The notes beneath the pieces were generated by a model that was not told the origin of the DNA, did no database searches, and saw nothing but the letters and a program-made list of their open reading frames with translations. 64,000 nt of DNA from VXOI01 sp965197575 (GTDB lineage Bacteria; Chloroflexota; Dehalococcoidia; Lucifugimonadales; UBA3495), in contig OZ240214.1 of assembly GCA_965197575.1 (NCBI GenBank), positions 2,604,001-2,668,000 of the forward strand. Direction: 5' to 3'. The first letter of the stretch is position 1, and every line of letters begins with the position of its first letter. The position numbers and the translations under genes were made by a program. This document shows positions 18,691 through 27,702 of the stretch, piece after piece.

Positions 18691-18835
18691 AATGAGTTTG
18701 CCTGGCGTTGCGGGCACTTCGCCGGTGCTGTAGTACTAGAAACTACACAGCCTGCCCCCCTCGTGAGCGCAGGAATCGCGGGATCGGGACCCCAGGTGGC
18801 GATCTCTTTTGGGCTGCCCTTTGAGCCTGAAGACT

Positions 18836-19549
18836 CCCTCCGTTGGAATTCCGAGCGAGCGACGGGATCAGGGGGCAGCTCCCCTTGAACAGCGTGGACT
18901 ATGCTCCCCTGTTGCGGGCTGCGCTGGACAACCTGGACCGCTGGGTCACCAGGGGCGAAGAAGCCAGGCTCCCGCCATCCCAGCCTGAACGACGGCACGG
19001 CGGTGGAGTCCCATACGCTGCTGGAACGGTTTGCCCAGCTCCCCGGCGTGAAGGTCCCGGCCCAGACCATCAGGGCGATAAGGCTGGACTATGGCCCGGA
19101 GTCCCATCTGGGATCTGGGACGCACCACCAAGTTGCCCGCCGATGAGGGAGCGGAATTCCCGGCGCTGGTTGCCGACCTTGATGAATCCTTCAACGAGCG
19201 TGGCGGCATCCGCCTGCCGGACCTGACAGTCCCGGTGGCGACCTACACCGGCTGGAACCTGCGCGACGAGAGTGTCGGCAACCCCAACCTCTTTATCGGC
19301 ATCACCGGCGGCCTTGCCGGATGGACCCTCCCCCTGCCCGCCACCCAAGCCGAGCGCGAGTCCGCCGGCGACCCGCGAGCGTCCATCGAGGAACGCTACG
19401 CCAGCCGTGAGGACTACTTGGATCAGGTGACCCGCGCCGCGATGGATCTGGCGGTCGAGGGCTACCTGCTGGAGGAAGATGTGGCCGAGGTGGTGGACTT
19501 GGCAGGGCGGAAATACGATTACTTTGTGGGGGACGGCGGGGAGGGCTGA
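18836..19549 (+). pseudogene. partial duplicate of the hydrolase 3' half, frameshifted
   Basis: This repeats most of 18082-18690 almost base for base, beginning at CTCCGTTGGAATTCCGAGCG in both. It has its own small indels near 18965 and 19115 and a more complete 3' end (AERESAGDPRASIEERYASR, then REDYLDQVTRAAMDLAVEGY and a proper C-terminus to 19549). About 145 bases of unrelated sequence separate the copies. There is no start codon or ribosome site for this part alone. It is either a partial tandem duplication with decay or an assembly join between two strains or copies. Confidence 0.8.
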
Positions 19550-19748
19550 AATTGCTTGGGGATTGGGACAATGCAGGCGTGGTCATTGCCGTCCCTATCC
19601 GGCGCAGCTTAGGTAGCGTTGCCTCCCAGGTGGTCTAACTGACTGACGACGGTTGGCGGATTACCCCCTTTGAGGGAGTAACGACGTGGTGGGCAAGTCT
19701 GGTCAGTGTGTTCTCGATCAGGTCCGGTGTAGACGGTCTGGGGGCAGC

Positions 19749-21199
19749 ATGACAAAGGTACTGGTGTGGTTTTCGACGGGTCCAACCGGCGCAGGTCACC
19801 GAAGGGCTGATGCCCAACCTGGCCGCCTTCGCCGAATCGGGGGTGACTTTCGCCAACCACCATTCCCTGTACCCGACCGTGAGCCGCGCCAACGCCTCCA
19901 GCATGGTCACGTAGCGCAACCCCGGCGGTCACGGACTGTCGGCCAACACTCTGCTGGTGCGCGATTACGACCCGGACCAAGCCATCCCCGCAATGGAGCC
20001 TCACCTGGACCGAGTGGCCCGGAAGATCGGGCCAGTCCTGCTGTCCCAGACCCTGGCCAAGGTGCTTTCCCAACACGACCAGAAATACGTGGCCATCGGC
20101 GTCGGTACCAGCGGCAACGCCCACCTGCACAACCCCACTGCCGAAGTCTGCGGCGGCGCGCCACAATCCACCCGGAGTTTAGCCTTCCCCGCGCCCCGTA
20201 CGAAGACATCACCACCCGCTCGGCCCCTAGCCTGATGAAGGCCCATCCAAACACGGCCTGCATGGCCCACGCCGTGCGCATCTTGACCGAGTACATACTG
20301 CCAGAGCGGAACCCAACAGTTGCTCCCATCTGGTCGTCGGAGCCGGACAAATCCCAGCACTACCCCGGGGTTGGGCCGGACTTTCCAACGCCGCCATGGG
20401 CGAGGCCGACGCTCAGTTCAGCAATATCCTGCGCTGGCTTTCCGAGACCGGAAGGGCTGAATAGACCAACGTGATAGTGGTTTCGGGCCATGGCTACTCC
20501 ACCATTGGTCAGGCCGTGAATGTTCAGGCATCGGCGCGGGAGGCTGGTTTCCCCCCGGCGGCGAACCGAGTGGTGTCGTGGTGGCCAACAACAACAGCGC
20601 GGTCTTTTTCTACTCCAGCCCCTGGGACGGGGATGCCGTGGTGCGGCTGGCACGGTGGCTGATGGCCCAACCCTAGTACGGGAACGTGACCGTTGGGCAG
20701 AGAGTGGGCCGGATCCAGAGTACGCTACCTGTGTCCTTGGTGGGCAACGAAGGCGAGCGCGCCCCCGACGTTACCTTGTCCTTCCGCTGGAGCTCCGAAG
20801 CCAACGACGCCGGATACACCGGGATGATTTACTCTTCGGGCGAAACCCCGGACAGGGCCAGCACGGATCGATGGGCCGGTCAGAACTGTGCAACATCCTG
20901 TTCGCCCGTGGTCCCGGTTTCAAGGACGGTTTGAAGCTGGATGCTCCCTCCGGCAATATCGACCTGACGCCGACCATCCTGAAACTGCTGGGCCTGCCCT
21001 CCGTCGACGGTATGGAAGGCCGGGCCCCTGGAAGAGGCGATGGCCGGTGGCCCCGACCCCGCAGACGTGGACTGGTCTTCGGACTTTTACAGCACCCAAT
21101 GCTGGCCGGGGACAGGCTATACCGTCAGCAGATAAGGCTGTCCCGAGTCGGCGATTCCGTGTATGTCGACGAAGGCACCAGCAGCCTGGGCCGCAGTTA
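19749..21199 (+). pseudogene. alkaline-phosphatase-superfamily phosphodiesterase, degenerate
   Basis: Remains of a type I phosphodiesterase/nucleotide pyrophosphatase-like protein scattered over all three frames. Recognisable pieces in order are VTEGLMPNLAAFAESGVTFA and NHHSLYPTVSRANASSM (metal/nucleophile region), an in-frame TAG at 19915 where the family has a glycine, GHGLSANTLLVRDYD, AVRILTEYILPERNPTVA, NVIVVSGHGYSTIGQAVNVQ, SAVFFYSSPWDGDAVV, and SGNIDLTPTILKLLGLPSVD. At least six frameshifts and stops are present. It is clearly dead. The block 21200-21399 that follows has no recognisable gene. Confidence 0.8.
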
Positions 21200-21399
21200 G
21201 GCCACCGCGCTGCTTGTGTCTTTGCTGGGAAAATACCGTCCGTCATTCATGCATCGACGTGATTTCACAAGGCTACGGATAGCGGCCATATTCACATCGG
21301 AAATCTCCGGACCAAAGGGTGTTCAGGGCAAAGAACATCCTGTCTCAGACAACGGCGGGAGTGCCGAAACCAAACCAGAATCAGATGGAGCGATAGTCG

Positions 21400-21745
21400 A
21401 TGCCGCACAAGGTTAAGGGAGTCATCGCTGGCGCAAGGGGTGCAGCCGTGGAGCTCAAGGACATCCTGATCCCCGACCCGGGCCCCGGCGATGCGCTGGT
21501 GCGAGCCAAGGTCTGCGGGGTGTGCCACACAGACCTGCACTGCCGGAAGGGAGCGATCAACGACGATTTCCCCTTCTTTTTGGGCATGAGGCGTCGGGTA
21601 CGGTGGAGGCTGTCGGTGACGGCGTGGACAACATCTCTCCCGGCGACTTTGTGATCATCGCCTAGCGCTCTCCATGGGGGGTGCCGGTCGTGCCGGAGCG
21701 GGCGGCCCTGGTACTGCTTTGCCAGCCAAAAGAGGATTCGAGCCA
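21400..21745 (+). pseudogene. zinc alcohol dehydrogenase N-terminal fragment
   Basis: The 5' quarter of a zinc-dependent class III-like alcohol dehydrogenase. It starts MPHKVKGVIAGARGAAVELK, with the catalytic zinc region VRAKVCGVCHTDLHCRKGAI. A frameshift near 21590 breaks the GHE motif (the other frame reads EASGTVEAVGDGVDNISPGD). A TAG at 21663 follows FVIIA, and the structural-zinc loop can be followed in a third frame to about 21745, where similarity ends. The NAD-binding domain is missing. Confidence 0.75.
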
Positions 21746-22011
21746 GTGATGAGGAGCCCGTCTCAGACAAATCCTACGCCCAGATAAACCGACACGGTGA
21801 TATGCGAATGTACGACCATGGAATGGCGCACTGAGGCTATATGAGAACTTCCCAACGAAAAGTTCGCAGTACAGTCTGCATAGGCCCACCATTCTTGAGA
21901 AATCTGGGGCCTGCTTGGGGGATATGCGTTAGGGTTTGGCAGGGACAGGTCCGAAGGCGTCAGGCGTGGGTTGGCATCCGTCGACAGTGTCGTTGGCGGC
22001 GTTGGTTCTTA

Positions 22012-22040
22012 TTGACATCGTTGGGTGGATGGGGCAAAAT
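22012..22040 (+). promoter_or_regulatory. probable promoter of the reductive-dehalogenase-like gene
   Basis: TTGACA at 22012-22017 and CAAAAT at 22035-22040 are separated by 17 bases, a good sigma-70-type match in a GC-rich background. The start codon lies 40 bases downstream with GAGGAG in between. Confidence 0.55.
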
Positions 22041-22079
22041 CCGGGTTAGCCCAAGTCTTCCTCGAGAGGAGTTATCGTA

Positions 22080-23363
22080 ATGCTTAAGGTCGGCCATGTC
22101 GTAGTGCGGCCCGGAAGGAGAATCGGCGACGATTCGGTCGAGATTCCCATTCCCGAAGAGTTGGAGACCGTTCCCGGCATCCCTATGGTCAGCAAGGATA
22201 TCGACTTCTATAGCCGGGAGTACCCGTTGCAGCGCCAGCAGGTCGAACACGCGGCCGACACCGAGTGGGCGCCCAGCGTCGGCACTCCGGCGATGCAGAA
22301 GTATCACCACGAGCACCAGGAAGTGATGGACCAGTTCTACCCGTTGATGGACCGCTCCGGCGACCTTCCCCCCACTGGCACGCCCACCGGGGAGAACGTT
22401 ACCGACCTGATTCGCAACAAGGCCCGTGAGATGGGCTACCTGGAAGTGGGGTTCACCTCCCACGACCCGCGCTACATCTACCAAGACCGCAAAGACCACG
22501 TCAAGTTCAGCAACGCGGTCTGCCTGGCCTTGGAGCAGGACTACGCCGAGACGCAGACGGCCCCCAGCATGGCCGCCGAGCACGGCCATTACGGGACTTA
22601 CGAGACCCAGGCGCCCATGGGCCTGGAGATGGCCGACTACATCCGGTCGCTGGGCTACGGCGCTCAGGTCCACGGCCCCAGCAACCACAGCGCGGCGACC
22701 ATCCCCATGTTCGTGGCTGCAGGGCTGGGCCAGTTGGGAGCCAACGGCCAGTTGTTGACCCCTCACGCCGGCGCGCGCTGCCGCCTCCAAATCATCACCA
22801 CCGACGCCCCGGTGACCTATGACTCGCCGGTGGACTACGGGTTCCACGCCTTCTGCCAGGTCTGCCAAGTGTGCGTGAACCGCTGCCCTGGCCGGGCCCT
22901 GATGCGCGAAAAGATCTGGTGGCGCGGCGTGGAAAAGAACAAGCTGGTCTACAAGCGCTGCCGTCCCGTCATGTCCCGGTACGAGGGTTGCGCCATCTGC
23001 ATGAAGGTGTGCCCCATCAACAAGTACGGCGCCAAGTCGGTCATGGAGTATTACGTGCAGACCGGCCAGGTGCTGGGCAAGGGCACCCACGACCTGGAGG
23101 GCTACACCCTGCACGAGGAGAGTTCCGGCAAGTTCGCCACCGGCTACTTCGGCCCCGGCGAGTTGCCGACCTTCAACGCCGAGTTCTTCAGAATTCCCAA
23201 CGGCACCCGTGAAGCGGCGGCGCTGGACGAGTTCGTCGACTACCTCATAGACAACAAGGACGGCCTTGACCGGACGGAAGCCGACCAGGTGTTGTTCGAC
23301 TTCCGCGACCGGCTGCGGGGGATCGTGGTCGGCGAAGCCGTCAGCGACAGCACGATGTTCTAA
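22080..23363 (+). CDS. soluble reductive-dehalogenase-like iron-sulfur protein
   Basis: A 427-residue protein related to reductive dehalogenases and epoxyqueuosine reductase, families that use a cobalamin and two [4Fe-4S] clusters. The cobalamin-binding-like core lies at about residues 105-250 (VTDLIRNKAREMGYLEVGFT, VAAGLGQLGANGQLLTPHAG). The ferredoxin part has C259-x2-C262-x2-C265-x3-C269P and C294-x9-C304-x2-C307-x3-C311P. There is no Tat signal and no membrane-anchor gene beside it, so it should be cytoplasmic, unlike respiratory enzymes. The ATG at 22080 follows GAGGAG. Whether the substrate is a halogenated compound cannot be told. Queuosine QueG is less likely given the N-terminal 100 residues. 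Confidence 0.8.
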   Translation: MLKVGHVVVRPGRRIGDDSVEIPIPEELETVPGIPMVSKDIDFYSREYPLQRQQVEHAADTEWAPSVGTPAMQKYHHEHQEVMDQFYPLMDRSGDLPPTGTPTGENVTDLIRNKAREMGYLEVGFTSHDPRYIYQDRKDHVKFSNAVCLALEQDYAETQTAPSMAAEHGHYGTYETQAPMGLEMADYIRSLGYGAQVHGPSNHSAATIPMFVAAGLGQLGANGQLLTPHAGARCRLQIITTDAPVTYDSPVDYGFHAFCQVCQVCVNRCPGRALMREKIWWRGVEKNKLVYKRCRPVMSRYEGCAICMKVCPINKYGAKSVMEYYVQTGQVLGKGTHDLEGYTLHEESSGKFATGYFGPGELPTFNAEFFRIPNGTREAAALDEFVDYLIDNKDGLDRTEADQVLFDFRDRLRGIVVGEAVSDSTMF

Positions 23364-23466
23364 GGCCCGAGTGGGCCCCGGTTGCTCGACCAAAGGGAGG
23401 AGGAAACGTTTCTCCTCCCTTTTTCTACGCCCCGGCTCAGCTTACGTTTATGGGAATCGACTGCTT

Positions 23467-24093
23467 TTGACGCAAGACTGGTGGATGGAAGGGGAGCTTT
23501 TCGAGGGTTGCAATTGCAACCTGCTCTGCCCGTGTCACGTTACGTTCCGCCAGCCGCCCACCAACGGCTGGTGCGACGCGATCTGGGCCATGAGCGCCGA
23601 ACAAGGCCGCTTCGAGAGCGTGGACTTGGCGGGCCTGTCCGCCGTCATCTTCGTGCATTCGCCGGGGCCGACAATGTACGACGGCGACTGGACTGCGGTC
23701 TTGTACATCGAAGAGTCGGCAACGGACGAACAGTTCGAGGCGATGCGTCGGATTTTCAGCGGTGAGGCCGACGGCCCTTGGGGCATACTCGCCCAGTTCT
23801 TCCGGGACGGGCGGCTGGCGGCGGTGCGTCGGATGCCCCTGGAAATCACTATCGAGTCCCGATCCCGCACCCTCAAGGCGTCGGACCGGGTGCTGCTCGA
23901 AGTCGAAGCCATCCGGGGAGGCGACCGCCAGGATCCGGCGACTATTACCAACCTCCGCAACGTGATCCACGGCCGGGAGCACGTGCTGGCCCGCTCCAAC
24001 CAGAGAATCAACGACGAAACCCTGAGCTGGGAGGAGTGGGGAAAGCACGGCCTGTACAGCCGCTTCCGCTGGTCGGGCCAGCCCACGGTATAG
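23467..24093 (+). CDS. DUF1326 domain protein
   Basis: A DUF1326 protein of about 208 residues. The family hallmark is the N-terminal cysteine cluster EGCNCNLLCPCHVTF, followed by NGWCDAIWAMSAEQGRF and GPWGILAQFF. Its biochemical role is unknown; the cysteines suggest metal binding or redox chemistry. The start is probably TTG at 23467 (reading TQDWWMEGELFEG); an ATG at 23485 would remove six residues. It follows the reductive-dehalogenase-like gene by about 100 bases on the same strand and may share its transcript. Its stop abuts the stop of the convergent amidohydrolase. Confidence 0.8.
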   Translation: MTQDWWMEGELFEGCNCNLLCPCHVTFRQPPTNGWCDAIWAMSAEQGRFESVDLAGLSAVIFVHSPGPTMYDGDWTAVLYIEESATDEQFEAMRRIFSGEADGPWGILAQFFRDGRLAAVRRMPLEITIESRSRTLKASDRVLLEVEAIRGGDRQDPATITNLRNVIHGREHVLARSNQRINDETLSWEEWGKHGLYSRFRWSGQPTV

Positions 24094-25326
24094 CTAGGGC
24101 CGGGTAATCCGGTCGTGGAAGACCTTGCCCTCCTTTATAACCAGCCGTATCCGGGAGGGTTCCTGAAGAACGGTTATGTCGGCTAAAGGATCGCCGTCGA
24201 CGACTACCAGGTCGGCGCACTTGCCGGGTTCGATCTTCCCCAGCCGGTCCTCCAACCCGCAACAGGCGGCGGCCTCGCTGGTGCCGGCCAGCAACGCCTG
24301 CATCGGCGTCATCCCGGCGTCCACCAGCAGCTCCAGCTCCTGAGCATTATTCCCGTGTACCCAGCCACCGGCGTCGGTCCCGGCTGCCACCCGCACACCG
24401 TGGCGGAGGGCCTGTTGCACCGTCTCGACGTGATGATGCCGGAAGGCCCTGGCTTCCTGCTGGGCGACGGGGTTGCCCTGGGCGGCGTGGAACGTGAACA
24501 CGGTGAGCGTCGGCACCAGGGTAATGTTGTTGTCCGCCATCATCAAGAACAGGTCGGGATCCAAGTCCAGGTAGCTGCCGTGCTCGATTGAGTCCACTCC
24601 AGCCTCGACGGCAGTCCGCAGTCCTGGGCCACCGACCGCGTGACAAGCCACTTTCCGGCCTTGAGCGTGGGACTCCGCCACTAAGGTTTTCAACTCATCC
24701 AGCCTGTAACCTGCGTCGGAGTCGCGGTGCCTGGGGTTGCCGAAGCCAGTCTGAAACACCTTGATCAGGTCGGCCCCGGCGCGGGCGTTCTCCCGGACCA
24801 CCGCCCGAATCTCGTCGGCGTCGTCGGCAATGCCGTAGGGCAGGTTGGGGTCTGAGGTCGTTGGGCGGCGGAACCCTGACCCGGTGGGCCGGTCCTGAAC
24901 ACCGTGGGTCGGCGACATCGGCCCGGCGGCCACCAGCAATCGCGGCCCGGCCACCAGCCCTTCCTCGACGGCTATCCTGAAACCGGCGTCGAGCCAGCCA
25001 CAGTCGCGGACGGTCGTATAGCCGGTCCGCAGGGTCTCTTCCATAACCCGAGCGATGCGGACGGTACGGGCGCTCTTCGGCTCGGCCAACCCCCACCGGC
25101 TCATAATGTCGTAGGTAAACGAAGACAGGTGGTCGTGGCAGTCGATCAACCCCGGAAGCAGCGTCGTGCCGGTTATGTCAAGCTGCGGAGTTCCCTCCGG
25201 GACCGTCACTGCCGCTTTCGGACCGGCGGCCGAGATAAGCCCGTCGCCGCCGACCAACACCGTGGCGTCAGCCACTGGTTCGCCGCCATTGCCGTCGATT
25301 AGAGTACCGCCTACCAATGCCAGCAT
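24094..25326 (-). CDS. amidohydrolase, imidazolonepropionase/prolidase-like
   Basis: A 410-residue metal-dependent amidohydrolase. The first metal motif is DCHDHL, a bridging-lysine candidate lies in GADLIKVFQTGFG, metal histidines in VACHAVGG and SIEHGSYLD, and the final aspartate in VAAGTDAGGWVHG. The C-terminal GKIEPGKCADLVVVDGDPL is typical. Such enzymes hydrolyse cyclic amides or dipeptides; the substrate is not identifiable. Starts at ATG 25326. It is similar in plan to the amidohydrolase at 28655-29881 but not a close copy. Confidence 0.87.
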   Translation of the reverse strand: MLALVGGTLIDGNGGEPVADATVLVGGDGLISAAGPKAAVTVPEGTPQLDITGTTLLPGLIDCHDHLSSFTYDIMSRWGLAEPKSARTVRIARVMEETLRTGYTTVRDCGWLDAGFRIAVEEGLVAGPRLLVAAGPMSPTHGVQDRPTGSGFRRPTTSDPNLPYGIADDADEIRAVVRENARAGADLIKVFQTGFGNPRHRDSDAGYRLDELKTLVAESHAQGRKVACHAVGGPGLRTAVEAGVDSIEHGSYLDLDPDLFLMMADNNITLVPTLTVFTFHAAQGNPVAQQEARAFRHHHVETVQQALRHGVRVAAGTDAGGWVHGNNAQELELLVDAGMTPMQALLAGTSEAAACCGLEDRLGKIEPGKCADLVVVDGDPLADITVLQEPSRIRLVIKEGKVFHDRITRP

Positions 25327-25508
25327 TATCGCTTACCCCGTCTGTTTACCGCAGAGAACATTGAGAGCGACTCTCCGCCCCTACGGCTGAATTGGAACGA
25401 TTGCCGACGGGTCCGTCCCGCCGGTAAATTGATATGATAGCGCGGGAAGCGTCAACTTGGAATTGGGTTGACTCCAATTTGGCAAATATCGCAGAGAGGT
25501 GAGACCAG

Positions 25509-25904
25509 ATGAGCCGAGAGTACATCAACCCGCCCGAATTGGCCCCGCCGCCAGTCGGCTTGTACAACCACGTCGTCAAGGTTGGCAGCACCGTCTACAT
25601 ATCCGGCCAAGTGCCTCGCGGTCTCGACGGCAAGGCGATGCACCCCGGCGACGCCGCAGCACAGATCCGACAGGTGTGGACCAATCTGGAAATCGCTATG
25701 AAGGCGGCAGGAGGCGCTCTCAGCGACATCGTGAAGACCACCACCTACGTTGTGGGCGCCGAGAACCTGCCGAAAATTCGTGAGGCCCGGATGTCGATAC
25801 TGCCGGAACATGGCCGCCCGACCAGCACCACCGTAGTGGTGGCCGGCCTCGCCGACCCGGACTTCTTGGTGGAAGTGGAGGCGGTCGCCGAGTTGGATGG
25901 CTAA
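25509..25904 (+). CDS. RidA family protein
   Basis: A 131-residue RidA/YjgF/Rid-type protein. Family members deaminate reactive enamine/imine intermediates made by PLP enzymes or act on related substrates. The start NPPELAPPPVGLYNHVV, the VYISGQVPRG strand, the VWTNLEIAMKAAGGALSDIV helix and VVVAGLADPDFLVEVEAVAE all match. The canonical arginine near residue 105 of true RidA is not clear in GRPTSTTVVVAG, so it may belong to a Rid subgroup other than RidA proper. ATG 25509 has a purine-rich GAGAGGTGAG upstream. Confidence 0.85.
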   Translation: MSREYINPPELAPPPVGLYNHVVKVGSTVYISGQVPRGLDGKAMHPGDAAAQIRQVWTNLEIAMKAAGGALSDIVKTTTYVVGAENLPKIREARMSILPEHGRPTSTTVVVAGLADPDFLVEVEAVAELDG

Positions 25905-25927
25905 ACCCCGGAGGCTTGGGCCATAAG

Positions 25928-26121
25928 CTAGTCTTGCAGCCGGACCTGGACCCCGGCCCGTTCCTCCTGCAAGGTCAGGACTATCGAGCTGTCGTTTTCC
26001 TGCCAGCCACGGTCCATAGCTTGGGAGTACAGGTCACGGCAGACTTCGGCCAAGGGCATGGGGACGTCGTAAGCGTCAGCTAGCTCTTGGCCCAAGCGCA
26101 GGTCTTTGCTCCATAAGTGCC
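25928..26121 (-). pseudogene. 3-hydroxyisobutyrate dehydrogenase-type C-terminal fragment
   Basis: About 64 codons encoding the end of a beta-hydroxyacid dehydrogenase: KDLRLGQELADAYDVPMPLA, then EVCRDLYSQAMDRGWQENDS and SSIVLTLQEERAGVQ. The conserved KD(L) lysine of the family is present but the whole NAD-binding half is absent. The frame has no start codon and stops matching at about 26121, where short repeats begin. Confidence 0.7.
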
Positions 26122-26161
26122 AGTTGTTCCAAAAGTCCGGCTTCTGTTCCTAAAGTGCCAG
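26115..26161. repeat. short direct repeats at a gene break
   Basis: Two related units, CAGTTGTTCCAAAAGT and TTCTGTTCCTAAAGT, followed by GCCA, stand where the dehydrogenase fragment ends. They resemble the multiple short repeats at IS21-type ends, so this may be a solo IS end left after deletion. The evidence is only the short similarity. Confidence 0.3.
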
Positions 26162-26167
26162 AAAGCG

Positions 26168-26629
26168 TTAGGCCGGTTCGCAACAGATATACCAGGTTAT
26201 ATATGCCGTAAGAAGGACTAAAGCAACGACCACTGCTACAGATTCTTGTTTAGTCACCCGTCCGCGCCCACGGCGGCGGGGGCGGGGCTTCCCCCAAGCG
26301 CAGTAAAGGTTGTAATGACCGGCCAGTACGAACACCGACGGCGCGAACAGGACCAGCGCGAGACCGAACAGCTTAACCACGGTTATTGTGGACACTGAGC
26401 TAACCATAGGCGCCACGAACACCCCTCCAACCAACACCAAAAAGGATGCACCGACGAAACCATCGGCGCACGTTAGCCACGTAATTCCTCCGGCTTCCAT
26501 TACCAGTTCCCGATTGATCCGCCAATAGAGGGCGGTCACTTGGAACCCGGCCAGCACCGCCACCACGGTCCAGAGTTGAGGCAGAGCGATTGATTCCATC
26601 ATGGCTCCATGGCTCCGGAAATGTTTCAC
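26168..26629 (-). CDS. hypothetical membrane protein
   Basis: A 153-residue membrane protein with about four hydrophobic segments (near residues 17-33, 55-77, 82-104 and 128-148), plus a basic PRPRRRGRGRVTK loop before the last helix. The GTG at 26629 overlaps the TGA of the upstream lipoprotein gene (GTGA), a layout typical of translational coupling. No family is recognised. Together with the lipoprotein it forms a two-gene unit of unknown purpose. Confidence 0.55.
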   Translation of the reverse strand: MKHFRSHGAMMESIALPQLWTVVAVLAGFQVTALYWRINRELVMEAGGITWLTCADGFVGASFLVLVGGVFVAPMVSSVSTITVVKLFGLALVLFAPSVFVLAGHYNLYCAWGKPRPRRRGRGRVTKQESVAVVVALVLLTAYITWYICCEPA

Positions 26630-27162
26630 AACCCCAGTTTCCGAGCTTCCGCCAGCACCCGGATAACCAATCTATCCGAACGGTCAAGCTGTTCGATACT
26701 ACGTTGCATGTCTGCACTGAACGTTGCGACGTAAGTTTCTTCATAGGCAAGGGAAGGGTATTCCATCACCTGCTCCATCCGGAACCGCGTTGTGTAAAAT
26801 GCCGTGCGGCGAAGTTGGAATAACTCATAAGTCAATTCGTGGAATCGTAATGCCTCATCGGGAGGCCGCAACTCCGCCACCCACTTCTCCATATACACTG
26901 ACGCAACACGTTCGTATCTATCCAATGCAGTCACGTATCTATCCGAGGCGTCCAATAAGTCTGTAGCAGAACATTCAGTCGTGGCCGGGTAATCCGTACA
27001 AGCTATCAGAACATCAAGGGCATCACTAACGAGCGCGTATTCATCACCATGCTCCTCGAAGATGGGTTCCGCCTGTTCCAAATAGTCCGATAGGCCACCG
27101 TTGGAACAGGCAAGGGACAGCATCGTCATAACCACGGCAACCCAGAACTTCCTAACCGCCAC
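26626..27162 (-). CDS. predicted lipoprotein, unknown function
   Basis: A protein of 178 residues starting at GTG 27162 (MAVRKFWVAVVMTMLSLACS), with a lipobox LSLAC, so it should be lipid-anchored outside the membrane. The mature part is helical and charged (YLEQAEPIFEEHGDEYALV, TALDRYERVASVYMEKWVAE, SADMQRSIEQLDRSDRLVIR). Upstream frame extension to 27360 lies over another gene's sequence and is not used. Its stop overlaps the next gene's start. No family is recognised. Confidence 0.6.
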   Translation of the reverse strand: MAVRKFWVAVVMTMLSLACSNGGLSDYLEQAEPIFEEHGDEYALVSDALDVLIACTDYPATTECSATDLLDASDRYVTALDRYERVASVYMEKWVAELRPPDEALRFHELTYELFQLRRTAFYTTRFRMEQVMEYPSLAYEETYVATFSADMQRSIEQLDRSDRLVIRVLAEARKLGL

Positions 27163-27184
27163 TCCATCACTCCCTAGCTGGTTG

Positions 27185-27661
27185 CTATCCTGCCGGGTTT
27201 GGCGAGAGGGCGGCCGCGCCGAACATGCGTGAGGGATCGCCGGCCTGTATGTAGTCGTAGAGCCAATTGTTGTAGGCCCGGCAGGCGGCCTCGGCGAAGC
27301 GCGGATCCATGCCGTTGCGCGCCGTGATGTACATGCCGGAGGTTGGGTAAAGCACCGCAAGGTCCAAGCCCTCCCGGTCCATCGCGTTTACCTGAGAGGC
27401 CGGATCGAAGTTGGCGGCGATCTCCTCAGCGTACCGCTCGGCCAGGCTGTCCTCCTCCTCGGTACTGCGGGCCGGCCAGCTGTAGTCGGTCATGCTGGCC
27501 ATCACGTCGCCTTCGACGATGGTGCGGATGTCCCAGCGGCGCTCATTGAGCCGACGGGGCGCCCGGTCTTTGAATTCCGGGTCGATGTACTTATCCCAGA
27601 GGTCGACGGGCTCCATCACGTGAAGCTCGGCGTCTATTATCCTGAATCCGTTCTTCGCCAT
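27185..27661 (-). pseudogene. ACMSD-type amidohydrolase, C-terminally truncated
   Basis: The first 158 residues of an amidohydrolase_2 (ACMSD-like) protein. The start MAKNGFRIIDAELHVMEPVD carries the first metal site (AELHVMEP, where many relatives read DxHxxE). Next come DREGLDLAVLYPTSGMYITA and ACRAYNNWLYDYIQAGDPSR, and the frame ends after MFGAAALSPNP. Relatives run for 330-390 residues, so the catalytic C-terminal half is absent; the lipoprotein gene begins 23 bases on. Truncation by rearrangement is the likely reason. ATG 27661. Confidence 0.72.
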
Positions 27662-27702
27662 GCCTTTGCTCCTATCCGCCGATACCGATAGCGCCGGGAT
27701 AC

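Noticed and set aside
21960..23393. A 477-codon open frame opposite the reductive-dehalogenase-like gene
   Set aside because: His/Val/Gly/Leu-rich antisense frame without motifs; the plus strand has the two cysteine clusters.
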